Positions 41,851-49,413 of a stretch of DNA of 64,000 nucleotides are shown here, piece by piece. Positions within the stretch are counted from its first letter, which is position 1, and each line of letters starts with the position of its first letter. The notes below the pieces were generated by a model. That model did not search any database, was not told where the DNA came from, and saw nothing but the letters and a program-made list of their open reading frames with translations. Made by a program: the position numbers and the translations under genes. Source of the DNA: UBA8190 sp003453695 (lineage in GTDB: Bacteria; Actinomycetota; Acidimicrobiia; Acidimicrobiales; UBA8190); the NCBI GenBank assembly GCA_036796975.1, contig DAIRBY010000009.1:8939-72938 (forward strand), given 5' to 3'.

Positions 41851-42885
41851 TCAGGGGGCTCCCGCGCCGGAGAACTGGTGGAGGCGCATGTCCTCCACCA
41901 GTGCGGCCAGGGACCTCTCGCTCCGGTTCGACTGCCCCCAGGCGGCGGCGAGCGGTGCCGGCCCGCCGAAGAGCCAGCCTTGGCCGAAGCGGAGCCCCCA
42001 GCGCTGCAGTTCGTCCGCCTCGGCCTGGGTCTCGACGCACTCGGCCACCAAAAGGGCGCCGATGTCGCGGGCGAAGGAGACGAAGGCGGCCATGAGGCTG
42101 CGGCGGGCCGGGTCGATGTCGACGGCCCGCACCAGTGAACCGTCCACCTTGATCACGTCGGGAGCCAGGTCGACGATGTGGCGGAAGCTGGCGTACCCCG
42201 CCCCCGCATCGTCCACCACGATCAGCACACCGCAACGGCGGAGGTGCTCCACGGTCTCACGGAAGCGGTGGTAGTTCTCGACCAAGACGTGCTCGGTGAC
42301 CTCCACGGCGAGACGGCGCGGCCACCGCTGACAGAGCACGGCCACCACCTCGTCACTCGAGAGAAGGTCCGGACTGGCGTTGAGGCTCAAGGTCGTCCCC
42401 ACCGGCAACCCCTCGATCCCGGAGAGTGCCGAGCGTATGGCGTGTGCCTCGAGGGTGGCGCCCATCCCCACCGATGCCGCCCGCTCGAACCACACGTCGG
42501 GCCCCTCCGAGTCGGGGAAGCGGCTCAAGGCTTCGTAGGCCACGACCCGCCCGTTCTCCATGTCGACGATGGGCTGGTACACCGTGGCCAGCCCGCGGTC
42601 GGCGACCACGGCCTCGACTCGGGCCCGCGCCTCGTCGCGCTCGTGTTGCTGGCGGCGCGAGCTCGCCAGCTGGGCTTCCAGGTCCGCTTCGACCTGGGCC
42701 CGCAGCGCCGTCTCCCTGGTGCATCGCCGGGCGTCGATCACGGCGATGGGGAGCCACAGAAGCGCCATGGCCACAACCAGTGCGCCGAGCACCCCCGGTG
42801 CGCCCCGCAGGGCGCCGGCGAGATGGGCGAAGGCCGCCGTCCCCTCCGACAGAGCGGTGACGGCGGCGAGGAAGACGAGCACCAC
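41851..42885 (-). CDS. EAL-domain c-di-GMP phosphodiesterase, 5' end probably cut by the gap
   Basis: 344 visible residues. Two hydrophobic segments (about 1-25 and 30-50) lead to a helix rich in Arg, Gln and Glu, and then an EAL domain. The domain has YQPIVDMENGRVVAYEALSRF with the EAL motif, SLNASPDLL, EVTEHVLVEN, VVDDAGAGYASF, IKVDGSLVR and VAECVETQAEA. These match the metal- and substrate-binding residues of active EAL enzymes, which linearise c-di-GMP. The frame stays open upstream to the N-run at 42935, so the true start and perhaps additional membrane segments are missing. It faces the GGDEF-EAL gene across the gap on the same strand. Confidence 0.85.
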   Translation of the reverse strand: MVLVFLAAVTALSEGTAAFAHLAGALRGAPGVLGALVVAMALLWLPIAVIDARRCTRETALRAQVEADLEAQLASSRRQQHERDEARARVEAVVADRGLATVYQPIVDMENGRVVAYEALSRFPDSEGPDVWFERAASVGMGATLEAHAIRSALSGIEGLPVGTTLSLNASPDLLSSDEVVAVLCQRWPRRLAVEVTEHVLVENYHRFRETVEHLRRCGVLIVVDDAGAGYASFRHIVDLAPDVIKVDGSLVRAVDIDPARRSLMAAFVSFARDIGALLVAECVETQAEADELQRWGLRFGQGWLFGGPAPLAAAWGQSNRSERSLAALVEDMRLHQFSGAGAP

Positions 42886-42934
42886 CGCCGCCTCCCCGCG
42901 ATGGCGGACGCCCCGTCGCGCCGCGCGACGCAGC

Positions 42935-42944
42935 NNNNNNNNNN
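42935..42944. other. Assembly gap (10 N)
   Basis: Ten undefined bases, the usual placeholder for a scaffold join of unknown real length. The neighbouring 30 bases on each side are nearly pure G and C, which may explain the break. Distances and reading frames across this point cannot be trusted. Confidence 0.95.
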
Positions 42945-43032
42945 GGCCGCCGCCGCGGCCGGGACGCCCGTGTGGACCTGACCGGCGGCGTGGCGCAGAG
43001 CGAGAAGGCCGGCGCCTCGGACCGGGGCTCGT

Positions 43033-44643
43033 TCACCACCGCGCCCCGCCTTTCACGAGCTGGGCGAGCTCGTCGGCCCGCATGGGACGGGCGAAGTGGT
43101 AGCCCTGGGCGTGCTGGCAAGCCAGATGACGCAGTGCGTAGAGCTGTTGGCTCGTCTCCACCCCTTCGGCCACCACCGTCACCTTGAGGGCGCGGGCGAT
43201 CCCGAGGATGGCGGTCACGATGGCCGAGTCGTGCGGGTCGGTGCCGAGCCCGCTGATGAAGGCACGGTCGATCTTGATGATGTCGATGGGGAATCGCTTC
43301 AGGTGGTCGAGCGACGAGCAACCCACGCCGAAGTCGTCGATGGCGATCCGGACCCCGAGCTCCTTCAACTCCTCGAGCGCCAGGAGACAGCGGATCGGGT
43401 CGCTCATGAGGACACCTTCGGTGATCTCGAGGACGACGCTGTGCGGCTCGACCGAGTGCCGGGCCAGCACCCCGGCGACCGATTCGGTGAAGCGGCTGCG
43501 CAGCTGGCGCACAGACACGTTCACCGACATCGAGAGCGGCACGTGGGGGACCTCGGTGCGCCACAGCGCGAGTTGGCGGCACGCTTCGTCGAGGACCCGC
43601 ACCCCGAGGGGCACGATGAGCCCGGTCTCCTCCGCCACGGCCACGAAGTCGTCGGGCAGGATCAGGCCCCGTTCGGGGTCTTCCCAGCGAACGAGCGCCT
43701 CGACCCCTTCGACCCAGCCGGCCTCCAAGGAGACGATGGGCTGGTAGGCGACGAAGAACTCGTCCTCCTCCAGGGCTCGGCGCAGCGCCTTCTCGGTGTG
43801 GCGCCTGGCCTCGGCCCGCGTCCGCATCTCCTGGTCGAAGAGCTCGGTGCGGGCCCGGCCCTCCACCTTGGCGTGGTACATGGCGGCGTCGGCGTCGCGC
43901 AGCAGCTCCTCGGGGGTGGACGTCGGGCTCCCCACCGCCACGCCCAGGCTCGCCGAGACGTAGACGTCCTCCCCGCCGAGCGAGATGGGCTGCTCGATGA
44001 CCTTGCGCAGCCGGTCGGCGACCTGTGTCGCCTCCTCCGTGTTCGCGACCTCCTCGCACACCACGACGAACTCGTCGCCGCCGAAGCGGGCGACCGTGTC
44101 GCCCGAGCGGACCGCCGAGGACAAGCGCTCTGCCACCGAGCGCAGAAGGGCGTCCCCGTCGGCGTGGCCCTGGGTGTCGTTGATCAGCTTGAAGTGGTCG
44201 AGGTCGAGGAAGGCGATGGCCACGCAGGTGCCCGAGCGGGCCGCCCGGGCAAGGGCCTGGCTGATGCGGTCCTCGAGGAGGGCCCGGTTGGGCAGTCCCG
44301 TCAGGTGGTCGTGCAGTGCCTGATGGGAGAGCACCTCGAGAAGGTTGCGGTCCCCGCCGGCCTCCGTCACGACCACCCACTGCACGGGAGTCCCGTCCGG
44401 CGTCCTGCCGGGGGCGGTCCGCAGTGTGAGGCGCCAGGGCTCCTGGGTCACGCGGCCCTCCAAGGCGTGTAGGTCGAGGCGGGCGACGTCCGGCCCCAGG
44501 AGCTCTTCGGCCTCGCGGCTCCACAGCACGGGAGCACCGGACTCGTCGAGCGCCAGCACGGCGACGGGCACGTCTTCGAGGCAACCGCCGAGCGGCTCCC
44601 GAACCGCCGTCAGGCCGCGATGAGAGATCGCCACCTTCGCCAC
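43033..44643 (-). CDS. PAS-GGDEF-EAL c-di-GMP turnover protein
   Basis: 536 residues. A short PAS-like domain (about 20-95) comes first. The GGDEF domain has DHLTGLPNRALLEDR, FLDLDHFKLINDTQGHADGD and ARFGGDEFV (motif at about 188-192), with RSGD five residues before it as a possible inhibitory I-site. The EAL domain follows with YQPIVSLEAGWVEGVEALVRW, MSVNVSVRQL, EITEGVLM, AIDDFGVGCSSL, IKIDRAFI and VAEGVETSQQ. Both active sites appear intact, so the protein may make and degrade c-di-GMP. No membrane segments. GTG at 44643 or 44634 is the likely start. It is divergent from the sulfurtransferase gene. Confidence 0.9.
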   Translation of the reverse strand: MAKVAISHRGLTAVREPLGGCLEDVPVAVLALDESGAPVLWSREAEELLGPDVARLDLHALEGRVTQEPWRLTLRTAPGRTPDGTPVQWVVVTEAGGDRNLLEVLSHQALHDHLTGLPNRALLEDRISQALARAARSGTCVAIAFLDLDHFKLINDTQGHADGDALLRSVAERLSSAVRSGDTVARFGGDEFVVVCEEVANTEEATQVADRLRKVIEQPISLGGEDVYVSASLGVAVGSPTSTPEELLRDADAAMYHAKVEGRARTELFDQEMRTRAEARRHTEKALRRALEEDEFFVAYQPIVSLEAGWVEGVEALVRWEDPERGLILPDDFVAVAEETGLIVPLGVRVLDEACRQLALWRTEVPHVPLSMSVNVSVRQLRSRFTESVAGVLARHSVEPHSVVLEITEGVLMSDPIRCLLALEELKELGVRIAIDDFGVGCSSLDHLKRFPIDIIKIDRAFISGLGTDPHDSAIVTAILGIARALKVTVVAEGVETSQQLYALRHLACQHAQGYHFARPMRADELAQLVKGGARW

Positions 44644-44729
44644 CTTCGGGTCATCGGCCAGTTGCCGCTGCCGAGTTAGACGGATAGACAAATTGTCCTG
44701 GCTTTGGGGCCCAGTGGACGCTCGGGTAT

Positions 44730-44743
44730 GGGACTTTGGTCCC
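44730..44743. promoter_or_regulatory. DosR/DevR-like palindrome
   Basis: GGGACTTTGGTCCC agrees with the core of the mycobacterial DosR consensus GGGACTWWAGTCCC at 13 of 14 positions. It lies between the divergent GGDEF-EAL and sulfurtransferase genes, 26 bases from the latter's ATG. The regulator is not in the window, so the assignment rests on the motif alone. Confidence 0.45.
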
Positions 44744-44769
44744 TGCCCCATCGATGTACAGGGAGGGTC

Positions 44770-45609
44770 ATGGGACTGCCCAACCCGGAGGTGCTGGTGG
44801 ACACGGCGTGGCTCGGTGAGCATTTGAGCGACCCCCACGTCCGGGTCATCGAGGTCGACGAGGACACGTCTGCGTACCTGAAGGGCCACATCCCGGGCTC
44901 GCTGGGCTGGGACTGGTTCGAAGATCTCCACGCCAAACCGAGGCGCGACTACGTCGACCAGGACGGCCTCAGCGAGCTGCTGGGACGCAGCGGTGTCGAC
45001 TCCGATACGACGGTCGTCCTGTACGGGGGCAACAACAACTGGTTCGCCGCCTACGCCTACTGGCTGTTGCGCTACCTCGGCTTCGACAGGGTGAAGCTCT
45101 TGAACGGCGGGCGCAAGCGCTGGGAGCTCGACAGCCGTGAGCTCACGACGGAGCGGTCCAAGATCGAGCCGACCGCCTACCGCATCCCGAATCCGGTCCG
45201 CCTCGAGCTGCGGGCCATGCGTGACGAGGTGCTGAGCAAGCTCGGGGCCGCCTCCTTCGTGGACGTGCGTTCGCCCGAGGAGTACCGCGGAGAGATGATG
45301 GCTCCGGCGCACCTCCCCCAGGAGTCGGCCATGGTCCCGGGGCACATCCCCGGGGCGGTGAACGTCCCGTGGAGCCGGGCCGCCAACGAGGACGGGACGT
45401 TCAAGGAGCTCGACGAACTGAAGCGTCTCTACCAGGATGCCGGGCTCGACTCGGAGGCGCCGGTGGTCGTCGCCTACTGCCGCATCGGCGAGCGGTCGGC
45501 GCACACCTGGTTCGTGCTCCACGAACTGCTCGGATTCCCGAAGGTGTCCAACTACGACGGGTCGTGGACCGAGTACGGCTCGCTTGTCGGCGTCCCCGTC
45601 GAGTGGTGA
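44770..45609 (+). CDS. Thiosulfate sulfurtransferase, CysA2/CysA3 type
   Basis: 279 residues with two rhodanese domains. The first (about 1-125) is inactive and contains LYGGNNNWFAAYAYWLLRY and LLNGGRKRWELD. The second has FVDVRSPEEYRGEMMAPAHLP, HIPGAVNVPWSRAANEDGTF and the active-site loop AYCRIGERS with Cys237. This is very similar to M. tuberculosis CysA2/CysA3. It transfers sulfur from thiosulfate or another donor and is linked to sulfur and iron-sulfur metabolism. GGGAGG lies four bases before the ATG at 44770. The SseC-like gene starts one base after the stop, matching the mycobacterial cysA-sseC arrangement. Confidence 0.94.
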   Translation: MGLPNPEVLVDTAWLGEHLSDPHVRVIEVDEDTSAYLKGHIPGSLGWDWFEDLHAKPRRDYVDQDGLSELLGRSGVDSDTTVVLYGGNNNWFAAYAYWLLRYLGFDRVKLLNGGRKRWELDSRELTTERSKIEPTAYRIPNPVRLELRAMRDEVLSKLGAASFVDVRSPEEYRGEMMAPAHLPQESAMVPGHIPGAVNVPWSRAANEDGTFKELDELKRLYQDAGLDSEAPVVVAYCRIGERSAHTWFVLHELLGFPKVSNYDGSWTEYGSLVGVPVEW

Positions 45610-45610
45610 G

Positions 45611-45847
45611 GTGGACGTGGTGCCGCGACTGACCGGCAAGATCGACGGCGGGGCCGGGTCGTTCGTCCAGCTCCGCGACGCCGAGGGGGACTTCGTGGGC
45701 GAGGTGCGAGCGGACGACGACGGACGGTTCGTCTTCCACGCCATCCCGGGGCACTGGCGCGTCATCTGCCTGACCCCGGGCCGCAACCGGCGCCAACAGG
45801 ACGTCGACCTCGGGGCAGCCGACATGGACGTCCGCATCCCCGCCTGA
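45611..45847 (+). CDS. sseC: DUF1416 protein, SseC-like
   Basis: 78 residues: LTGKIDGGAGSFVQLRDAEGDFVGEV, then FHAIPGHWRVICLTPGRNRRQQDVDL. The pattern is a compact beta-sandwich, as in the DUF1416 family named SseC in mycobacteria, where it is also next to a CysA-type sulfurtransferase. Its biochemical role is unknown; a scaffold or sulfur-carrier assistant is a guess. The start is GTG at 45611, one base after the stop of the sulfurtransferase gene, so translation is coupled. The operon ends here, facing the nucleotidyltransferase gene 22 bases away. Confidence 0.85.
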   Translation: MDVVPRLTGKIDGGAGSFVQLRDAEGDFVGEVRADDDGRFVFHAIPGHWRVICLTPGRNRRQQDVDLGAADMDVRIPA

Positions 45848-45869
45848 ATCTCGCACCCCTGCCCGGCGG

Positions 45870-46700
45870 TCAGCCCTGGCGGGGGGAACCTCCCACCCGC
45901 AGGGAGATCTCGTCCATTGCCTCGGCGAGGGCCTCGGGGGTCGTCGCACGCAGCAGCAGGGTTGCTTCGCCCTCCAGCCCGGCCCGCGCCACGAGGCCCT
46001 TCTCGTTGAGCACCCACCGCCCGGCTGCCGCCATCCGGCTGTGCGCCTCCTCCGTCAGGGCGCACAGGGTGTTGGCCATGGACAGCGTCGTGTCCTCGTG
46101 GCCGCGAAAGACGCTGCGGGCGTAGTCGAGGCTGAGCACGGCGTCGTCGTGCCAGCGCCGCGCCGCTTCTCGCGCCAGGGCGGCGGGGTACGCCGGAACC
46201 GGGAGCGAACCGTGCAGCACGCGGTTGAGGGCGAGCTCGGCCACCACCACGTAGCTGGGGATGCCGGCCACGTGGAAGAGGAGGTACTCCTTGTGGAATC
46301 GACCGGCGCCCGCCTCGGCCAGGCGGAGCTCGACGTCGTCGAGGTCTCGATAGTGCACGTCGACGCGCCGGTCCTCGATGGTGAGCCACGCTCCGCCGTT
46401 CATGACCCCGCCGCCCCAGGCCCCGATGTCGAACACCGTGCCCGGGAAGCCCTTGGCCCGAAGGGTGTCGGGTTCGAAGTGGCCTCGGTAGTAGAGGGCG
46501 AAGTCCCAGTCGCTGTCGGGCCGGTGCTCGCCTCGCGCCCGCGACCCACCGAGCGCGACGGCCTGCACACCCGGTAACCCCGCCAGCTCGGCGGCGACAT
46601 AGGCCTCGAACCGGTCGTCGTCCACCGCCGTCGGCCTAGCACCGACGTCCGTTGCGCGGCGCGCTATCCGCCTGTCCCACACAAAGTGGCCGGCCGCCAT
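45870..46700 (-). CDS. Nucleotidyltransferase-domain protein
   Basis: 276 residues. The polymerase-beta-like signature is ALGGSRARGEHRPDSDWDFALYY, with Gly-Ser and the two Asp of the DSD motif; a later Asp in IEDRRVDVHYRD can be the third metal ligand. The C-terminal half is helical with FHVAGIPSYVVVAEL and RRWHDDAVLSLDYARSVF, resembling aminoglycoside-type or MNT-HEPN nucleotidyltransferases. The acceptor molecule is unknown. No toxin-antitoxin partner (HEPN gene) is next to it. Start ATG at 46700; a later start near residue 28 is possible since the first 25 residues are unconserved. Confidence 0.8.
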   Translation of the reverse strand: MAAGHFVWDRRIARRATDVGARPTAVDDDRFEAYVAAELAGLPGVQAVALGGSRARGEHRPDSDWDFALYYRGHFEPDTLRAKGFPGTVFDIGAWGGGVMNGGAWLTIEDRRVDVHYRDLDDVELRLAEAGAGRFHKEYLLFHVAGIPSYVVVAELALNRVLHGSLPVPAYPAALAREAARRWHDDAVLSLDYARSVFRGHEDTTLSMANTLCALTEEAHSRMAAAGRWVLNEKGLVARAGLEGEATLLLRATTPEALAEAMDEISLRVGGSPRQG

Positions 46701-46816
46701 TCACCGATCGTGGGTATCCAAAGGTGGTTTCCGGCAAGTCACAAAATTCGCTCAAGGCCCTGGTCCCGATGCCGACAAACGTCAGGGCAGGTTGGGCGAA
46801 GACAGGGGGGGACGGG

Positions 46817-47461
46817 ATGAGACCTTTCACCCGTCAAAGTGTCGACACACCGTCGAATTGGTCCAGACGCGCTCGCGTTCTGGCTGCATTGCTCGGTGTG
46901 TTGCTGACAGGCACGGTGGCGTATGCCGCGTCGAACTGGATGGTGGGGCTGAACCCAGGATCCTCGGGCGAGGGCCAGTCGGCCAACGTCTCGAACCTCA
47001 CCGTCTCGGCCACGGCCAGCCCGGCAGCGGGCAATCTGCTGTACCCGGGTGGAACGGGTGACGTCGTTGTGACGATCAGCAATCCCAACCCGTTCCCGGT
47101 AGAGATCACGGCCGTACAGCTTCCGACGAACGCCACCTACGCCACGGGCTACACCACGAGCAGCCTGGCCGCGACACAGGCTGGCTGTCTGGCGTCGACG
47201 CCGAGCGACGTGGTCTGGAACTACTCCACCGCCACCAGCGGAAGCTCGCACATGTTGACGACGCCGTTGACCGTGGCGGCCAGCGGGCAAAGTGACGACC
47301 CGCTGACGGTGACATTCACCGACGACGCCAGCATGACCCTCGCGGCGCCAGCCGCCTGTGTGAACACCTACTTCGCCATGCCGTCGTTCACCGGCGTGAC
47401 GGCCACCGGGGGCGCCGCCTCGGTCACGGCGACCCCCGCCACCGACAGCTGGACGAGCTGA
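46817..47461 (+). CDS. Secreted Thr/Ser-rich beta-sandwich protein with SNW head
   Basis: 214 residues, function not known. A basic N-terminus and a hydrophobic stretch VLAALLGVLLTGTVAYA give a signal peptide. The mature chain begins with ASNWMVGLNPGSSGEGQSA. VSNLTVSATASP, VVVTISNPNPFPVEITAVQLP and TVTFTDDASMTL suggest a single immunoglobulin-like beta-sandwich. Two Cys residues (AGCLA and AACVN) may form a disulfide. There is no LPXTG or C-terminal membrane segment, so it should be released or assembled extracellularly. GGGGGG lies seven bases before the ATG. The next gene makes a shorter protein with a related head. Confidence 0.65.
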   Translation: MRPFTRQSVDTPSNWSRRARVLAALLGVLLTGTVAYAASNWMVGLNPGSSGEGQSANVSNLTVSATASPAAGNLLYPGGTGDVVVTISNPNPFPVEITAVQLPTNATYATGYTTSSLAATQAGCLASTPSDVVWNYSTATSGSSHMLTTPLTVAASGQSDDPLTVTFTDDASMTLAAPAACVNTYFAMPSFTGVTATGGAASVTATPATDSWTS

Positions 47462-47501
47462 GACCGGCGCCCTCCCGGACGAGCCGAGCTGGAGCCTCCC
47501 G

Positions 47502-47963
47502 ATGGCGACACCGCTCCGTCTGGCTGGAGCGGTGGCCGCGTTCACCGTCGTCGGCGTCCTGGCCGCTGTGCCGACGGCGGCGTCGGCATCCAACTGGGTC
47601 GCGTCGGTGGCGGCAGGCAGCGGGGCACAGGCCCAGTCCTCCGGGCTTCCCTCCCCACCCGCCAGCGTGACGGCGGCGTGCACGTCTGCCGCTTCCAACA
47701 CGATCGTCGTGACGTGGAGCGCCGTTGCCAACGCCGCCACCTTCTCGGTGTACGAAGCCACGGCGGCGGCGTCGGGGCCCTACAGGGCTGTGGCGACGGG
47801 CGTCACCTCGACGTCGTGGACGTCGGGTGGTCTCTCCAGCGCCAACTACTGGTTCGAAGTGACGGCGTACCTGGGGACGAACTGGCAGAGCGTGTTGTCG
47901 ACGGCGAGCGCGGAGTCGACCACGACGCACAGCGGCAAGACGAAGTCGTGCACCCAGCCGTGA
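47502..47963 (+). CDS. Secreted fibronectin-III-like protein with SNW head
   Basis: 153 residues. The signal peptide is LRLAGAVAAFTVVGVLAAVPTAASA. The mature chain begins SNWVASVAAGSGAQAQSSG, similar to the head of the preceding protein. A single domain of about 90 residues follows, with NTIVVTWSAVANAATFSVYEA and ANYWFEVTAYLGTNWQSVLS, the strand pattern of a fibronectin type III or PKD-like fold. Two cysteines (AACTS and KSCTQP) could join the ends. GGAG is about six bases before the ATG. It lies 40 bases after the previous gene and is probably co-transcribed with it. The function is unknown. Confidence 0.65.
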   Translation: MATPLRLAGAVAAFTVVGVLAAVPTAASASNWVASVAAGSGAQAQSSGLPSPPASVTAACTSAASNTIVVTWSAVANAATFSVYEATAAASGPYRAVATGVTSTSWTSGGLSSANYWFEVTAYLGTNWQSVLSTASAESTTTHSGKTKSCTQP

Positions 47964-48057
47964 CGGGTGGGGCGCCCGGTTCGGATTGACCCCTGCTGGT
48001 GGCGAGGTCAGAATCGGCGCCAGGCTCCGGGCGGACGGGGCCAGGGCGGTGCGTGCG

Positions 48058-49152
48058 ATGAAGCGGTGGCGGACGAAGGCGTCGGTCGGGGTGATGGTGG
48101 CCGCCGGGGTTCTGGCGGGCGCGCTCGCCTTCCCGGCTGGGGCCGACTCGGGGGGCACGGTCTCGGTGACGGTGTCGACGGGATGTCTTCCCCCCAGCCT
48201 GCTCGTGCTCTCGGCCATGCCCCTCGAGCTGGACCCGCTCCTCGCCGCCGCCAAGGGCGTCGACTACGCCCACCCGGTGATGCTCAACAACCGGCCCTTC
48301 GTGTCCGGGAACCTCGAGGGGAACAGCGTGATCATGGGCCTCACCGGCATCGGGCCGGAGAACGCCCAGGCGACGACCGAGGACGCCTTCACCCAATTCC
48401 AGTGCGACGGCGTCTCGGAGATCTCGGGCGTCGTGTTCTCGGGAACCTCGGGAGGGGACGACATCGGCGACGTGTTCGTGCCGAACGACTGGAGCTACGC
48501 CGGCGGCCCGACCGTGGCGAGCGACCCCACCATGTTGCACGTGGCCGGCGAGGCGCCGGCGCCGGCGCTCGAGGCGTCCACACCCCCCGGCGACCCGGCA
48601 TGCGTCTGCGCGGTGACGAACCAGCTGGACCAGCTGCAGACACCGGTCACCGTGCAGCACCAGCCCGTCGTCGAGTTCGGCGGCACGGGACTGACGACCG
48701 ATCCCTTCGGAGGCCGGATCCTGCCGTGTGCCCCTGCGGGCAGCGACGTCTTCGGGTGCACGCCGTGCCCGGAGCTCGACATGGACGCAGCCGGTCAGAC
48801 CGTGGCGCTCGCCCAGGAGGCACCCGCCTTCCTGGAACCGGGCTTCTTCACCGGCTACATGAGCTCGACCACCCCGGCCGGCAACTGGGTGTCGGAGGAC
48901 GAGGAGACGGCGATCGTGGCCCAGGTGACCACCGCCCACAGCCTTCCCGGGAGCACCGTTCCCGTGCCGTTCATCGGGTTCCGAGCGGCGTCGGACGGCG
49001 GAGGCGACCCGCTGCACCTGCCTGGCTTCCCGGCGGAATTCTTCGTCTATCGACAGCTGGCCGCCAACAATGCGGCGGCAATGGCCCTCGCATTCCTCCA
49101 CCGGTGGGCGCTGCAGACCCCGTTTCAGCTGGGACCGCTGACCGGTCCGTAG
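48058..49152 (+). CDS. Secreted nucleoside-phosphorylase-fold protein
   Basis: 364 residues. The signal peptide is basic RWRTK followed by VGVMVAAGVLAGALAFPAGA. After it the chain resembles the phosphorylase superfamily: LLVLSAMPLELDPLLAAA (strand and acidic helix), SVIMGLTGIGPENAQATTEDAF, VVFSGTSGG, and near the C-terminus FIGFRAASDGGGDPL with Asp at the usual catalytic position. An insert with four to six Cys residues (CVCAV, LPCAP, FGCTPCPE) distinguishes it from cytosolic MTA/SAH nucleosidases. The substrate may be an extracellular nucleoside or nothing at all if it is a binding protein. The start ATG could also be the GTG nine bases upstream. Confidence 0.65.
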   Translation: MKRWRTKASVGVMVAAGVLAGALAFPAGADSGGTVSVTVSTGCLPPSLLVLSAMPLELDPLLAAAKGVDYAHPVMLNNRPFVSGNLEGNSVIMGLTGIGPENAQATTEDAFTQFQCDGVSEISGVVFSGTSGGDDIGDVFVPNDWSYAGGPTVASDPTMLHVAGEAPAPALEASTPPGDPACVCAVTNQLDQLQTPVTVQHQPVVEFGGTGLTTDPFGGRILPCAPAGSDVFGCTPCPELDMDAAGQTVALAQEAPAFLEPGFFTGYMSSTTPAGNWVSEDEETAIVAQVTTAHSLPGSTVPVPFIGFRAASDGGGDPLHLPGFPAEFFVYRQLAANNAAAMALAFLHRWALQTPFQLGPLTGP

Positions 49153-49179
49153 CAAGACCCGGCGCCCGCGGCCAGGATC

Positions 49180-49193
49180 GGGACTTCAGGCCC
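49180..49193. promoter_or_regulatory. DosR/DevR-like box
   Basis: GGGACTTCAGGCCC, within ATCGGGACTTCAGGCCCTAG, agrees with the DosR core GGGACTWWAGTCCC at 12 of 14 positions. Its centre is about 58 bases before the GTG of the small Cys-rich gene at 49245, a normal distance for activation of a promoter with a short leader. Confidence 0.42.
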
Positions 49194-49244
49194 TAGTACG
49201 GGAACTGGCGGCATGCGCATCTTTGCGGCGTGGAGCAGGGGGAC

Positions 49245-49406
49245 GTGCCCGCCGCGGGCGAGGACTACATCGCCAGCTATTGCCGGCTCGGCCAGCACGA
49301 GGAGTGCAGCTCCCACCCGGTGGTCACCTGTGCGTGCCCCTGCCACGGTGAGGGTCCCGAAGGTGACCTTCGACGCACCCCCCGGAGCGGCCGGGTACCT
49401 GGCTGA
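49245..49406 (+). CDS. Small cysteine-rich protein, possibly metal-binding
   Basis: 53 residues, too short for usual gene calling. After the initiator it reads PAAGEDYIASYCRLGQHEEC, then SSHPVVTCACPCHGEGPEG and a basic tail. Five Cys and three His residues in about 25 positions (C-x7-C-x7-C-x-C-x-C-H) suggest zinc or iron-sulfur binding. GGAG and GGGGG lie 4-12 bases before the GTG at 49245, a good ribosome binding site, and codon third positions are GC-rich as in neighbouring genes. An earlier GTG at 49230 is possible but lacks that site. A DosR-like box is upstream. Function unknown. Confidence 0.6.
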   Translation: MPAAGEDYIASYCRLGQHEECSSHPVVTCACPCHGEGPEGDLRRTPRSGRVPG

Positions 49407-49413
49407 GCGGCCC

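Noticed and set aside
42353..44584. 743-codon minus-strand frame running through the N-run
   Set aside because: It reads through undefined bases and is out of frame with both c-di-GMP genes; its translation is Arg/Gly/Pro-rich shadow.
45870..46700. MNT/HEPN toxin-antitoxin system
   Set aside because: The nucleotidyltransferase is far longer than MNT antitoxins and no HEPN gene is adjacent.
46751..46770. Third DosR-like site (reverse CGGGACCAGGGCCTTGAG)
   Set aside because: The half-sites have the wrong spacing and only one half fits the consensus.
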